NCBI GenBank assembly: GCA_002500505.1
Contig: DLRM01000055.1
Location: 10,599 to 32,893 of the forward strand
Length of the DNA stretch: 22,295 nt
Direction of reading: 5' to 3'
Origin: Planctomycetes bacterium UBA7888
Lineage (GTDB): Bacteria; Planctomycetota; UBA1135
Shown piece after piece: positions 14,639-22,181 of this stretch; position 1 is the first letter of the stretch, and each line of letters opens with the position of its first letter. The translations under genes were made by a program, and so were the position numbers. The notes under the pieces were generated by a model, which saw only the letters and a list, made by a program, of their open reading frames with translations, made no database searches and was not told the DNA's origin.

Positions 14639-15490
14639 ATGACCCCTGAGAAGATGACTGACCCTAAATCCACCGGAGGCCACCTGCCGGGATATCTTGC
14701 CACACAGCGCAACGATCGCTGGTGGATTGAGCCCCTACTGACCGGACTTGGCTTTGCCCTGTTCGTCGCGTACTCGACCTGGGCAGCCTTTCAGGGGGCC
14801 CACTACTGGGCGGGATCCTATCTGTCGCCCTTCTATTCGCCCCTACTATTCATCGACCCATCGGTCCCTGGCGCAGCACCGATTGAGCACGCCTGGTTCG
14901 GGCTTTGGCCTGACTCTCTCCGAGCCATTTGGCCAAGCTGGTTACCGATTTCACCAGCCTTTTTGATTCTGGCCGGCCCTCTCGGCTTCCGCGGCACCTG
15001 CTATTACTATCGGAAGTTTTACTATCGAGCCTATTTCAGTTCTCCTCCGGGATGCGGAATCGAAGGTGCTCGTAAGGGAAAATACCGGGGCGAAACCGGT
15101 CTCTTCCTGATCCAAAACCTTCATCGCTATACCCTATATGTGGCCATAGCCTATATCGTCATTCTTTATTACGATGCCTACCATTCTTTTTTCCGTGACG
15201 GGGAAGTCGGCGTCGGAGTTGGCAGCATCGTTCTGCTAATAAACCCGACCCTCCTATCTTTCTATACCCTCGGTTGCCACTCATTCCGCCACCTGATTGG
15301 TGGTCGTTTGAACTGCTTTTCCTGTAACGCCGTGGCGGAAATGAGCCACGGGGGATGGAAGAAGGCCAGCGGTCTGAATCGTCGCCACATGATGTGGGCA
15401 TGGATTAGTTTGGTCTGGGTCGGATTCACTGACTTCTACGTGCGTATGGTCTCAATGGGGATTTGGCAAGATTGGAACACATGGGGATGA
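14639..15490 (+). CDS. sdhC: Succinate dehydrogenase membrane anchor, actinobacterial Sdh1 type
   Basis: A 283-residue membrane protein (278 if the ATG at 14654 is used), directly before sdhA and overlapping it by ATGA. About five helices are predicted (near 32-52, 104-118, 160-180, 193-212 and 250-271). It does not look like the short SdhC/SdhD pair. The motif TCYYYRKFYYRAYFSSPPGC (120-139) and the later TLGCHSFRHLIGGRLNC with FSC resemble the single large anchor of mycobacterial Sdh1. That family has been reported to carry a membrane-embedded Rieske-type 2Fe-2S cluster instead of heme. Candidate ligands here include C121, C139, C213, H214, H218, C226 and C229. It would deliver electrons to the quinone pool. 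Family assignment is by recognised motif, not by a database search. Confidence 0.85.
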   Translation: MTPEKMTDPKSTGGHLPGYLATQRNDRWWIEPLLTGLGFALFVAYSTWAAFQGAHYWAGSYLSPFYSPLLFIDPSVPGAAPIEHAWFGLWPDSLRAIWPSWLPISPAFLILAGPLGFRGTCYYYRKFYYRAYFSSPPGCGIEGARKGKYRGETGLFLIQNLHRYTLYVAIAYIVILYYDAYHSFFRDGEVGVGVGSIVLLINPTLLSFYTLGCHSFRHLIGGRLNCFSCNAVAEMSHGGWKKASGLNRRHMMWAWISLVWVGFTDFYVRMVSMGIWQDWNTWG

Positions 15491-17322
15491 ACTTAAGCTC
15501 TGACATTCAGCGAATCCGGCACGATGTTGTCGTCATTGGTGCCGGTGGCGCCGGTTTGCGCGCAGCCATCGCCAGTAGCAGTCGCGGCCTGGACACGGGC
15601 GTCGTGTGCAAGTCCCTTCTTGGTAAAGCACATACGGTGATGGCCGAAGGCGGTTGTGCGGCCGCACTGGGTAACGCTGACTCCCGCGATAACTGGAAAG
15701 TTCACTTCCGCGACACCATGCGTGGTGGCAAGTTTTTGAACCAGTGGGAGATGGCGGAACTGCATGCCAAGCATGCCCCGGATGAAGTGAAATTACTGGA
15801 GCAATGGGGAGCCGTCTTCGATCGGACTCCCGAGGGCCTCATCGGTCAACGTAATTTCGGCGGCCACCGCTACCCGCGGCTGGCCCATGTTGGTGACCGC
15901 ACCGGATTGGAAATGATTCGCACCTTGCAGGACCACGCCATACATCAGCAGGGAATCCAGGTTCATATGGAGTGCACCGCCCTGCGCATCGTGATGGACG
16001 GCGACAAACTGGCCGGCGTTCTCGCTTATTGGCGCGATGCCGGGCGCTTTGTTCTCTTCGAATGCAATGCTGTCATCCTCGCCACCGGCGGTGGCGGAAA
16101 AGCCTGGCGCATCACCTCGAATTCCTGGGAATACACCGGTGACGGATTCGACCTTGCCTACAAAGCAGGAGCTGAATTGGTGAATATGGAGTTCACCCAG
16201 TTTCATCCCACCGGAATGGTGTGGCCACCATCCGTGCGCGGCATCCTGGTAACCGAAGGGGTGCGCGGAGACGGAGGTATCCTCCTGAACAGTGAGGGGG
16301 AACGGTTCATGTTCAACTACATCCCGGAAAAATTTGCCGCCGAAACCGCGGATTCCGAGGAAGAGGCTGAACGCTGGCTGGCCGGGGACAAGAACGCCCG
16401 CCGCCCACCGGAACTCCTGACTCGGGACGTAGTCGCCCGTGCCATTACCAAGGAAGTGCAGGCTGGGCGTGGCTCACCACATGGCGGCGTATTCCTGGAT
16501 ATCGCCAGCCGTAGACCCGCTGATGTCATTCGGCGCAAACTCCCTTCGATGTATCACCAATTCAAGGAGCTTGCCGAAGTTGACATCACCAAGGATGCGA
16601 TGGAAGTGGGCCCGACTCTCCACTATTTCATGGGCGGAATCAGGGTTGACTCAAACACTCAGATGACCCGCGTGCCTGGTTTGTTCGCCTGCGGTGAATG
16701 CTCAGGTGGCATGCACGGCGCCAACCGCCTCGGCGGAAATTCCCTCTCCGACTTGCTGGTGTTCGGAATGTTGGCCGGAAATGGTGCCGCCGATTACCTG
16801 GACAAGCTCGAGGCAACTCCGCAAGCCAGTTCTGAAACCGTGGATGCAGCCATCCGCGAAGCAACTGCGCCCCTCAACCGGGAGGAAGGACCTAATCCCT
16901 ATCTGCTTCATGAGGAGCTACAAGACGTCATGAACAACGGTGTAAACATCGTCCGGGATAAGGAAGGATTGGAAAGCGCCATCCAGTCCCTGGATTCCCT
17001 GAAGCAGAAAGCTTCCGCAGTCAAGGCTCATGGGTCTTCTCAATACAACCCTGGCTGGCATGAAGCCATCTCGCTTTCTCCATTACTTATTACTGCCGAG
17101 TCGGTGGCGCGCGCTGCACTGGCTAGGGAAGAAAGCCGTGGGGCACACACCCGCATCGACTTCCCTGGTGAGCAGGATAGGTGGCAGGCTGTCCACGTCA
17201 TCATCAGCAAATCCGCTGACGGTTCAATGAATGTCCGCCAGGAATCGGCCCAGGCCCCCCCGGAACGACTGTCCGAAATTGCCCATTCAAGCCTGACCGA
17301 TCTCGAAGGAGGTTCGGCATGA
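15487..17322 (+). CDS. sdhA: Succinate dehydrogenase flavoprotein subunit
   Basis: A 611-residue flavoprotein from the ATG at 15487, which overlaps the sdhC stop as ATGA. TTG (15463) and ATG (15481) in the same frame are less likely starts. The Rossmann motif GAGGAG is at 18-23. The covalent FAD site is His49 (KAHTVMAEGG). Substrate and catalytic residues are visible as His240 (FHPTGM), Arg313 (LLTRDVVARA), His379 (LHYFMGG) and Arg414 (HGANRLGGNSL). It oxidises succinate to fumarate and passes electrons to SdhB. The codon third positions are markedly richer in G and C than in the genes on either side of the operon. Confidence 0.97.
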   Translation: MNLSSDIQRIRHDVVVIGAGGAGLRAAIASSSRGLDTGVVCKSLLGKAHTVMAEGGCAAALGNADSRDNWKVHFRDTMRGGKFLNQWEMAELHAKHAPDEVKLLEQWGAVFDRTPEGLIGQRNFGGHRYPRLAHVGDRTGLEMIRTLQDHAIHQQGIQVHMECTALRIVMDGDKLAGVLAYWRDAGRFVLFECNAVILATGGGGKAWRITSNSWEYTGDGFDLAYKAGAELVNMEFTQFHPTGMVWPPSVRGILVTEGVRGDGGILLNSEGERFMFNYIPEKFAAETADSEEEAERWLAGDKNARRPPELLTRDVVARAITKEVQAGRGSPHGGVFLDIASRRPADVIRRKLPSMYHQFKELAEVDITKDAMEVGPTLHYFMGGIRVDSNTQMTRVPGLFACGECSGGMHGANRLGGNSLSDLLVFGMLAGNGAADYLDKLEATPQASSETVDAAIREATAPLNREEGPNPYLLHEELQDVMNNGVNIVRDKEGLESAIQSLDSLKQKASAVKAHGSSQYNPGWHEAISLSPLLITAESVARAALAREESRGAHTRIDFPGEQDRWQAVHVIISKSADGSMNVRQESAQAPPERLSEIAHSSLTDLEGGSA

Positions 17323-18110
17323 GCCAACGCAATTTCAAAATCTGGCGAGGAGACGCTGACGGCGGAGAATTCAAGGACTACTCGGTCGAATGCGGGGAGG
17401 GGATGGTGGTACTTGATGCCATCCATCGAATTCAAACCGAGCACTCCGGCGACCTTGCGGTGCGCTGGAATTGCAAGGCCGGCAAGTGCGGGTCCTGCAG
17501 TATGGAAATCGACGGCAAACCGAAGCTGTCCTGCATGACCCGCTTGTCCGACTACCAGCCGGAAAAGACCGTCACCGTTCAGCCAATCAAGGCCTTTCCA
17601 ATCATCCGTGACCTGGTCAGCGATGTTTCCTGGAACTACGAACAGAACAAGCGCATCCACCCCTTCCAGCCGGACGAGTCCTCTTCCGAAAAGGGGCTGG
17701 TCATGCACCAGAAGGATGTCGACCGGGTCCAGGAATTCCGCAAGTGCATCGAATGTTTCCTCTGCCAGGATGTCTGCCACGTCTTGCGAGACCATGAAAA
17801 GCACGATGAATTCGTCGGTCCAAAGTTCATGATTCGCCTCGCCGGCCTGGAAATGCATCCGGCAGACACGGCGGATCGTATTGCCTCCATCCGTGAAGAC
17901 TTCGGCTCCGGACTGTGCAACATCACCAGGTGCTGTACCGACGTTTGCCCCGAGCACATCGTTATTACTGACAACGCCATCATCCCCCTCAAGGAGCGGG
18001 TTGTTGACCGCTATTACGACCCGGTTGCCTGGCTGCTCGGCAAACTCTTTGGTGGCCGCAAGAAAAAACCGGTCGACGCCATCGAGCCGACCAAGACCAT
18101 CCGGGTCTGA
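17319..18110 (+). CDS. sdhB: Succinate dehydrogenase iron-sulfur subunit
   Basis: A 263-residue subunit that overlaps sdhA by 4 nt (ATGA) and is preceded by GGAGG in the sdhA tail. The plant-type ferredoxin domain binds 2Fe-2S through Cys52, Cys57, Cys60 and Cys72 (CKAGKCGSC). The C-terminal domain has CIECFLCQDVC (143-153) and CNITRCCTDVCP (200-211). By comparison with E. coli SdhB, Cys143/146/149/210 hold the 4Fe-4S and Cys153/200/206 the 3Fe-4S cluster. The tail after residue 240 is basic and loosely structured (FGGRKKKP). A long antisense frame covers this gene but is not a gene (see rejected items). Confidence 0.96.
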   Translation: MSQRNFKIWRGDADGGEFKDYSVECGEGMVVLDAIHRIQTEHSGDLAVRWNCKAGKCGSCSMEIDGKPKLSCMTRLSDYQPEKTVTVQPIKAFPIIRDLVSDVSWNYEQNKRIHPFQPDESSSEKGLVMHQKDVDRVQEFRKCIECFLCQDVCHVLRDHEKHDEFVGPKFMIRLAGLEMHPADTADRIASIREDFGSGLCNITRCCTDVCPEHIVITDNAIIPLKERVVDRYYDPVAWLLGKLFGGRKKKPVDAIEPTKTIRV

Positions 18111-18126
18111 CTCGGATTTTCTGACT

Positions 18127-18130
18127 GGAG
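18127..18130 (+). promoter_or_regulatory. Ribosome binding site that points to a non-AUG start for the CYTH gene
   Basis: GGAG lies in the 26-nt gap after the sdhB stop. It is 6 nt before an ACG codon at 18137, in frame with the CYTH gene. There is no ATG or GTG in that frame between the upstream stop (18122-18124) and the ATG at 18197. The spacing is ideal for ACG. A CTG at 18125 is the other option, with a weaker GGA 8 nt upstream. Confidence 0.45.
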
Positions 18131-18136
18131 TCAACC

Positions 18137-18721
18137 ACGAGTCACATCGAAGCAGAAGTTAAATTTGAGGCTCCCGGCCCTTCGGCTTTGACTCAAATGC
18201 CCAAGGTTCTCGATGACCTTGGCCTTTCTGTTTTGGATAGTGGACATCGAATCTTGCTGGATCGGTACTTCGATACTTCAAGCCGTGCAATCCAAGCGAC
18301 TGGGTGGGCATTGCGGTTTCGGGCAGGTGAAGCAGAAGATGGAAAACTCTTGCGAACCCTCAAGGAGCTTGCGCCCGGAGATTCCCACGGCATCTCCCAG
18401 CGAGAAGAACGGGAAAGGTGGGTGGAGAACCCGGACAAGGAATGGGAAGGGAAAACACTTGTCGAGTCCTTTAAAATCTTTCAAGATCGGTGGTGGTGGC
18501 GCGCTTGTAACAGCCATTGCGAAGTAGAAGTTTCATATGACCTCGTACAGTGGCGCAAAAACCTTGGCGGGAAAACACTTTGCGACGAAGCCTTTGCCAT
18601 TGAAATCGAGCTCCGGGACGGAAAACCTATAAATCTAACCGACATCGCAATGCAGTTCGCTGAGTCAACAGGCTGGCCTCCCGCGCAATGGTCCAAGTTC
18701 TCAAGGGGTCTGGATTTGTAA
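18137..18721 (+). CDS. CYTH-domain protein (triphosphate tunnel metalloenzyme family)
   Basis: About 194 residues if translation starts at ACG 18137. The family's essential ExExK motif is present as E5-A-E7-V-K9 (HIEAEVKFE), but it lies upstream of the first conventional start codon (TTG 18188), so a standard gene call would remove it. Other CYTH signatures are RYFDTSSRAIQATGWALRFR and LLRTLKEL, followed by EREERW-like charged strands (REERERWV), SHCEVEVSYD and FAIEIELRDG. These acidic and basic residues line a beta-tunnel that binds triphosphates with Mg or Mn. Members act as thiamine triphosphatases, tripolyphosphatases or class IV adenylate cyclases, and I cannot tell which applies here. 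It lies 26 nt after sdhB and abuts the next gene. Confidence 0.85.
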   Translation, partial: TSHIEAEVKFEAPGPSALTQMPKVLDDLGLSVLDSGHRILLDRYFDTSSRAIQATGWALRFRAGEAEDGKLLRTLKELAPGDSHGISQREERERWVENPDKEWEGKTLVESFKIFQDRWWWRACNSHCEVEVSYDLVQWRKNLGGKTLCDEAFAIEIELRDGKPINLTDIAMQFAESTGWPPAQWSKFSRGLDL

Positions 18722-19090
18722 ATGAAACTTGCACACACCATGATTCGGGTCCGAAACCTAGAGAAGTCTCTTGAGTTTTACTGTGACTTCCTCGGGCTAC
18801 AAGAAGTCCGCCGAAAAGTGCTCGGTGATGAGGCCACTCTCGTTTTTCTCGCTGACGAAAACGAAAATTATTTCATTGAGCTCACTTTCAATCATGACGG
18901 GCGCGATTACGACCTGGGTTCTCAATTTGGCCACCTCGCCTTTGTTGTCCCAGACTTGGGCCCTATTCTCGAAACAATCGAGGCCAACGGCTGGTGGCAC
19001 CGCCGGTCAAAGCCTGAGGCCAATACTCCCTATCTTTTTGTCCACGACCCCGACGGCTACGACATCGAGATCTTGGAGGAATCAAAATAA
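18722..19090 (+). CDS. VOC-family metalloenzyme, glyoxalase I-like
   Basis: A 122-residue protein with the paired beta-alpha-beta-beta-beta modules of the vicinal oxygen chelate fold. The four expected metal ligands can be placed: His5 (KLAHTMIRV), Glu53 (YFIELTFN), His71 (FGHLAFVV) and Glu116 (DGYDIEILE). The N-terminal stretch RNLEKSLEFYCDFLGL and the C-terminal HDPDGYDIEI are typical of lactoylglutathione lyases, which convert the methylglyoxal hemithioacetal. Other VOC activities are possible because the substrate loop is not diagnostic. The ATG follows the CYTH stop codon directly (TAAATG), so the two are almost certainly cotranscribed and coupled. Confidence 0.88.
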   Translation: MKLAHTMIRVRNLEKSLEFYCDFLGLQEVRRKVLGDEATLVFLADENENYFIELTFNHDGRDYDLGSQFGHLAFVVPDLGPILETIEANGWWHRRSKPEANTPYLFVHDPDGYDIEILEESK

Positions 19091-19115
19091 AAACTGGGCT
19101 AAGTATGCTTGAGCC

Positions 19116-21260
19116 ATGCCTAGAAAGCTCCTCCCGCTTCTCGCAACTCTCCTCTTGGCGCCAAATTTCATTGCGCAGGAGTCTGATCGCGCCGATCTCC
19201 TAAAGGGAATCGAAGTTCTTCCTCGCAATGGAGTCCCCGGCACGGTTTCGGCCTTTGGCCCAGAGGCCTTTGCCATTTTGACTGGAGGAGGAAAACAACC
19301 TCTCCCAGTGGCAGGGGCCGCCCGTTTTGGAAAAGGTCGCGTTGTGCTAATTGCGCACAGCTACGTTGATCCCGCTACCCGAGAACTCGATGAAGACGAT
19401 GCGCGGTCCGTCTTTGCCCACAATGTCGTCCGTTGGCTATCTAATGGAAAGAAAAAGGTAAAAGTTGGGACACTAAAAGTCTCGCCCAAAAAATGGGGCC
19501 AATACGATGTCCTCCTTTGGACTGGCGCACCTGATTGGCCCGATGAAGAATGGGTCACGAGTTTGCAAAACTACGTGAATAAAGGCGGTGGACTCTTCGC
19601 TGGATGGTGCCCATGGGGATGGAAGCAAGTTACAAATCGAGACTTAAGGGAGGACAATCCCATTAACCAAGTTGCTTCTCCTATGGGACTCGTCCTTGGC
19701 GATGGGTACAACGATGCAAATCAAGCCGGGGGCTATGCCACTTCAAAAAATCAGGCGAATCAAGTCCATGCAGGAAAAGTTTTTACTTACTATTCTGCAA
19801 TCACGACTGGTGGAGGAAAACGGGACAAAGCTCCCCCGTTCTACCCTCTGATTCATGCGGTGGATTCCCTCCCAAAGGCGGATTCAATCCTTTTGCCAAA
19901 GCTCCGCGAATTTGCAGAGCGGATGCCAAATCCAAAGGCTCCCACACCAGAGAATCCGCTCAAAGAGAAGGATGGCATATATCGGCTCTGGGTTGCTCTC
20001 CAATCTCGCTTTTGGAAAGACACTAAAGTGGAGAACCGTGTGGCCTTTCTAGGCGCTAGCGAGTTTCCTGGGGCCGTTCCAGATAATGCTCAGCGAAGCG
20101 AAAAATCTCTATCCCTCAATTCAAATCGGCCTGGCTGGCAATCTACTGGCCTTTACCTTCCTGCAGGCGAAACTCTTTCAATCGAAAGAATCGCGGGAAA
20201 CCCCACTGGCTGGTCTCTTCGAATCGGCTGTCACCGAGACACTCTTTGGCACAAACCCTCTTGGCCACGATGGCCAGAAATCACCCAGGAACTCCCCTTG
20301 TCCTCGGAACTTGTGATGGCCACTCCTTGGGGCGGCTCGGTTTACCTTGTCGCCAAACCAAAAGCAGAAAAAATCAAGGTCACGATTTCTGGAACTGTCG
20401 CTGCCCCCATTTTTGAGCTCGGAAAAACAACAACGAAGGAATGGGAGCGTATCCGTAAAGCTCCAGGGCCTTGGGCTGAGCTCGTAGGCCAAGAATGCGT
20501 CATAACCGTTCCCTCAGAGTCCGTACGAGAGCTCAAGAATCCAGGTGAAGTTTTGGAGTTTTGGGATGGCGTCATTGCCGCTCACTGCAAACTCGGCGCA
20601 GAGCCCATTCCTCGACAAAAAGAGCGCTTTGTTCCAGATGTTTTGATTTCCGCTGGATATATGCATTCCGGCTATCCAGTCATGACTCACCTTGATGTGG
20701 CAGAACCAGGTAACAGCAAATTGGCACCTGTCGTCGACGTCAAAAAACTCCGCAAAGAGGGGTCCTGGGGACACTTTCATGAGTGGGGACACAATCGCCA
20801 AAAGGGAAACTGGACTTTTAGTGGCACAGGCGAAGTGACTTGCAATCTTTTCTCTCTCCATGCTGGCGACAAGCTCTGCGGAATCACTCCGTGGGAAAAC
20901 CCCTGGCTAGAAGGTCAAAAGAAAGCTGCTGCAAAATATTTGAAGGATCCTGATTTTTCTAAATGGAGATCTAGCGCAGGAATCGCGCTCGTTATCTACG
21001 CAATGCTTCAACGCGAGTTCGGATGGGAGGCCTTCGAAAAAGTTTTTGCTGAATATTATCTTATGGACAAAGCAAATCTCCCCAAAAGTGACCAAGAGAA
21101 ACAAGACACTTTTCTTCGCTTATTCTCTATCACCGTAAAGAGAGATTTGCGTCCGATGTTTGCTCGTTGGGCATGGCCAATGAGTGAAAATATCATGAAA
21201 GACAAAAACCTTGGGCGACTCAAAAAGTGGGAGGGCGACTTCCGATGGGCGAAGCTCTAG
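19116..21260 (+). CDS. Secreted M60-like (TCAF/enhancin-type) zinc metallopeptidase
   Basis: A 714-residue protein with a signal peptide (MPRKLLPLLATLLLAPNFIA). The gluzincin motif is HEWGH at 555-559 with a downstream Glu573 (GTGEVTC), 13 residues after the second His. That fits the M60 pattern HExxH-x(8,28)-E. The N-terminal third (about 30-280) looks like the glutamine-amidotransferase-like domain often found in TCAF relatives: GAARFGKGRVVLIAHSYVD, then YVNKGGGLFAGWCPWGW. A beta-rich middle domain (about 300-460, with AGETLSIERIAG) precedes the peptidase domain. Family members cleave glycoproteins or mucins, but some TCAF relatives are not proven proteases. No lipobox or sorting motif is seen. 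The gene starts 25 nt after the VOC gene with a weak ribosome site. Confidence 0.85.
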   Translation: MPRKLLPLLATLLLAPNFIAQESDRADLLKGIEVLPRNGVPGTVSAFGPEAFAILTGGGKQPLPVAGAARFGKGRVVLIAHSYVDPATRELDEDDARSVFAHNVVRWLSNGKKKVKVGTLKVSPKKWGQYDVLLWTGAPDWPDEEWVTSLQNYVNKGGGLFAGWCPWGWKQVTNRDLREDNPINQVASPMGLVLGDGYNDANQAGGYATSKNQANQVHAGKVFTYYSAITTGGGKRDKAPPFYPLIHAVDSLPKADSILLPKLREFAERMPNPKAPTPENPLKEKDGIYRLWVALQSRFWKDTKVENRVAFLGASEFPGAVPDNAQRSEKSLSLNSNRPGWQSTGLYLPAGETLSIERIAGNPTGWSLRIGCHRDTLWHKPSWPRWPEITQELPLSSELVMATPWGGSVYLVAKPKAEKIKVTISGTVAAPIFELGKTTTKEWERIRKAPGPWAELVGQECVITVPSESVRELKNPGEVLEFWDGVIAAHCKLGAEPIPRQKERFVPDVLISAGYMHSGYPVMTHLDVAEPGNSKLAPVVDVKKLRKEGSWGHFHEWGHNRQKGNWTFSGTGEVTCNLFSLHAGDKLCGITPWENPWLEGQKKAAAKYLKDPDFSKWRSSAGIALVIYAMLQREFGWEAFEKVFAEYYLMDKANLPKSDQEKQDTFLRLFSITVKRDLRPMFARWAWPMSENIMKDKNLGRLKKWEGDFRWAKL

Positions 21261-21275
21261 GAGTGGAGGTTTATC

Positions 21276-22181
21276 ATGAAAGTGCCGCCTCTTTGGCTCG
21301 CTCCAATGGAAGGAATCACCGACCGCTCCTTTCGAAAGCTCGCCGTTGAAACGAATCCGAATTGCATTGGTGCGGTTTGCACTGAGTTTGTACGCATAAC
21401 TCAGCCCCCTCTGAGTGTTGAGAAGTTACGTTCAGAACTAGGCAACAAGTTTGAGGGCCCCATGCACGGCCTTCAGCTCATGGGAAACAATCCTCAAATG
21501 TTGGCCGCTTCAGCGCAAAATGCTGCAGAGGCCGGCGCTGATTTTGTGGACCTCAACTTTGGATGTCCCGCCCCTCGTGTTCTCCAACATTGCGCCGGTT
21601 CCGCCCTTCTGGATGATCCTCCTGAAATGGAAAAACTGATTTCAGCTGTTGTTCAGTCTTGCTCAGTGCCCGTTACTGCAAAAATTCGCGCTGGAGGAAA
21701 CGACGATTCGAAGCTAAAAGAAATTGCCCAGCGAGTCGAAGGGGCCGGAGCCTCTGCTCTTTGCGTCCATGGTCGGTTACGAAGCGAAACTTACTCTGAC
21801 CCTTGTAACTGGAACCGAATTCGAAAAGTTGTCCAAGCCACGTCCATTCCTGTAATTGGAAATGGGGGCATTGAGAAACACACCGACATTGCCCAAATGA
21901 AAAAGGAGACGGGTTGTGCAGCAGTCATGATTGGTCGGGCCGCCCTTTCTAACCCCTGGATTTTCAGTGGCGAAACCCCCGCTCGCCAAAGGAAGCTGGA
22001 GTGGCTGACAACTTATTTAACCCGAATGGAAGAAAGTGGTGCTCTCCCCACTCAGGCGCTTGGTAGGCTCAAGCAAGCGGTCAAATACATGGCAAACGCC
22101 AAGCAGCTTGAATTAACAAATGGCTTGGCGCTTTGTTTGCGCTCCTCTACCCAAGAAGAGCTTTTCGAGAGTCTAGGCTAA
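21276..22181 (+). CDS. dus: tRNA-dihydrouridine synthase
   Basis: A 301-residue FMN-dependent enzyme that reduces uridine to dihydrouridine in tRNA D-loops. Family motifs are LAPMEGITDRSFR (8-20), the catalytic Cys97 in DLNFGCPAPRV, AGSALL (107-112), Lys136 in TAKIRAG, HGR at 165-167, the phosphate-binding GNGGI (195-199) and MIGRAALSNPW near 220. At about 300 residues it is slightly shorter than DusB (about 320), with a reduced C-terminal helical domain. The subfamily (A, B or C) is not resolved. The ATG follows GGAGTGGAGGT at 5 nt and lies 15 nt after the peptidase stop. The stop overlaps the convergent gene by 4 nt. Confidence 0.93.
   Translation: MKVPPLWLAPMEGITDRSFRKLAVETNPNCIGAVCTEFVRITQPPLSVEKLRSELGNKFEGPMHGLQLMGNNPQMLAASAQNAAEAGADFVDLNFGCPAPRVLQHCAGSALLDDPPEMEKLISAVVQSCSVPVTAKIRAGGNDDSKLKEIAQRVEGAGASALCVHGRLRSETYSDPCNWNRIRKVVQATSIPVIGNGGIEKHTDIAQMKKETGCAAVMIGRAALSNPWIFSGETPARQRKLEWLTTYLTRMEESGALPTQALGRLKQAVKYMANAKQLELTNGLALCLRSSTQEELFESLG

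Noticed and set aside
17040..18134. 364-aa open frame antisense to sdhA/sdhB
   Set aside because: It is a shadow of GC-rich coding sequence. The sdh frames have clear motifs and no independent ribosome site or domain is seen on the minus strand.
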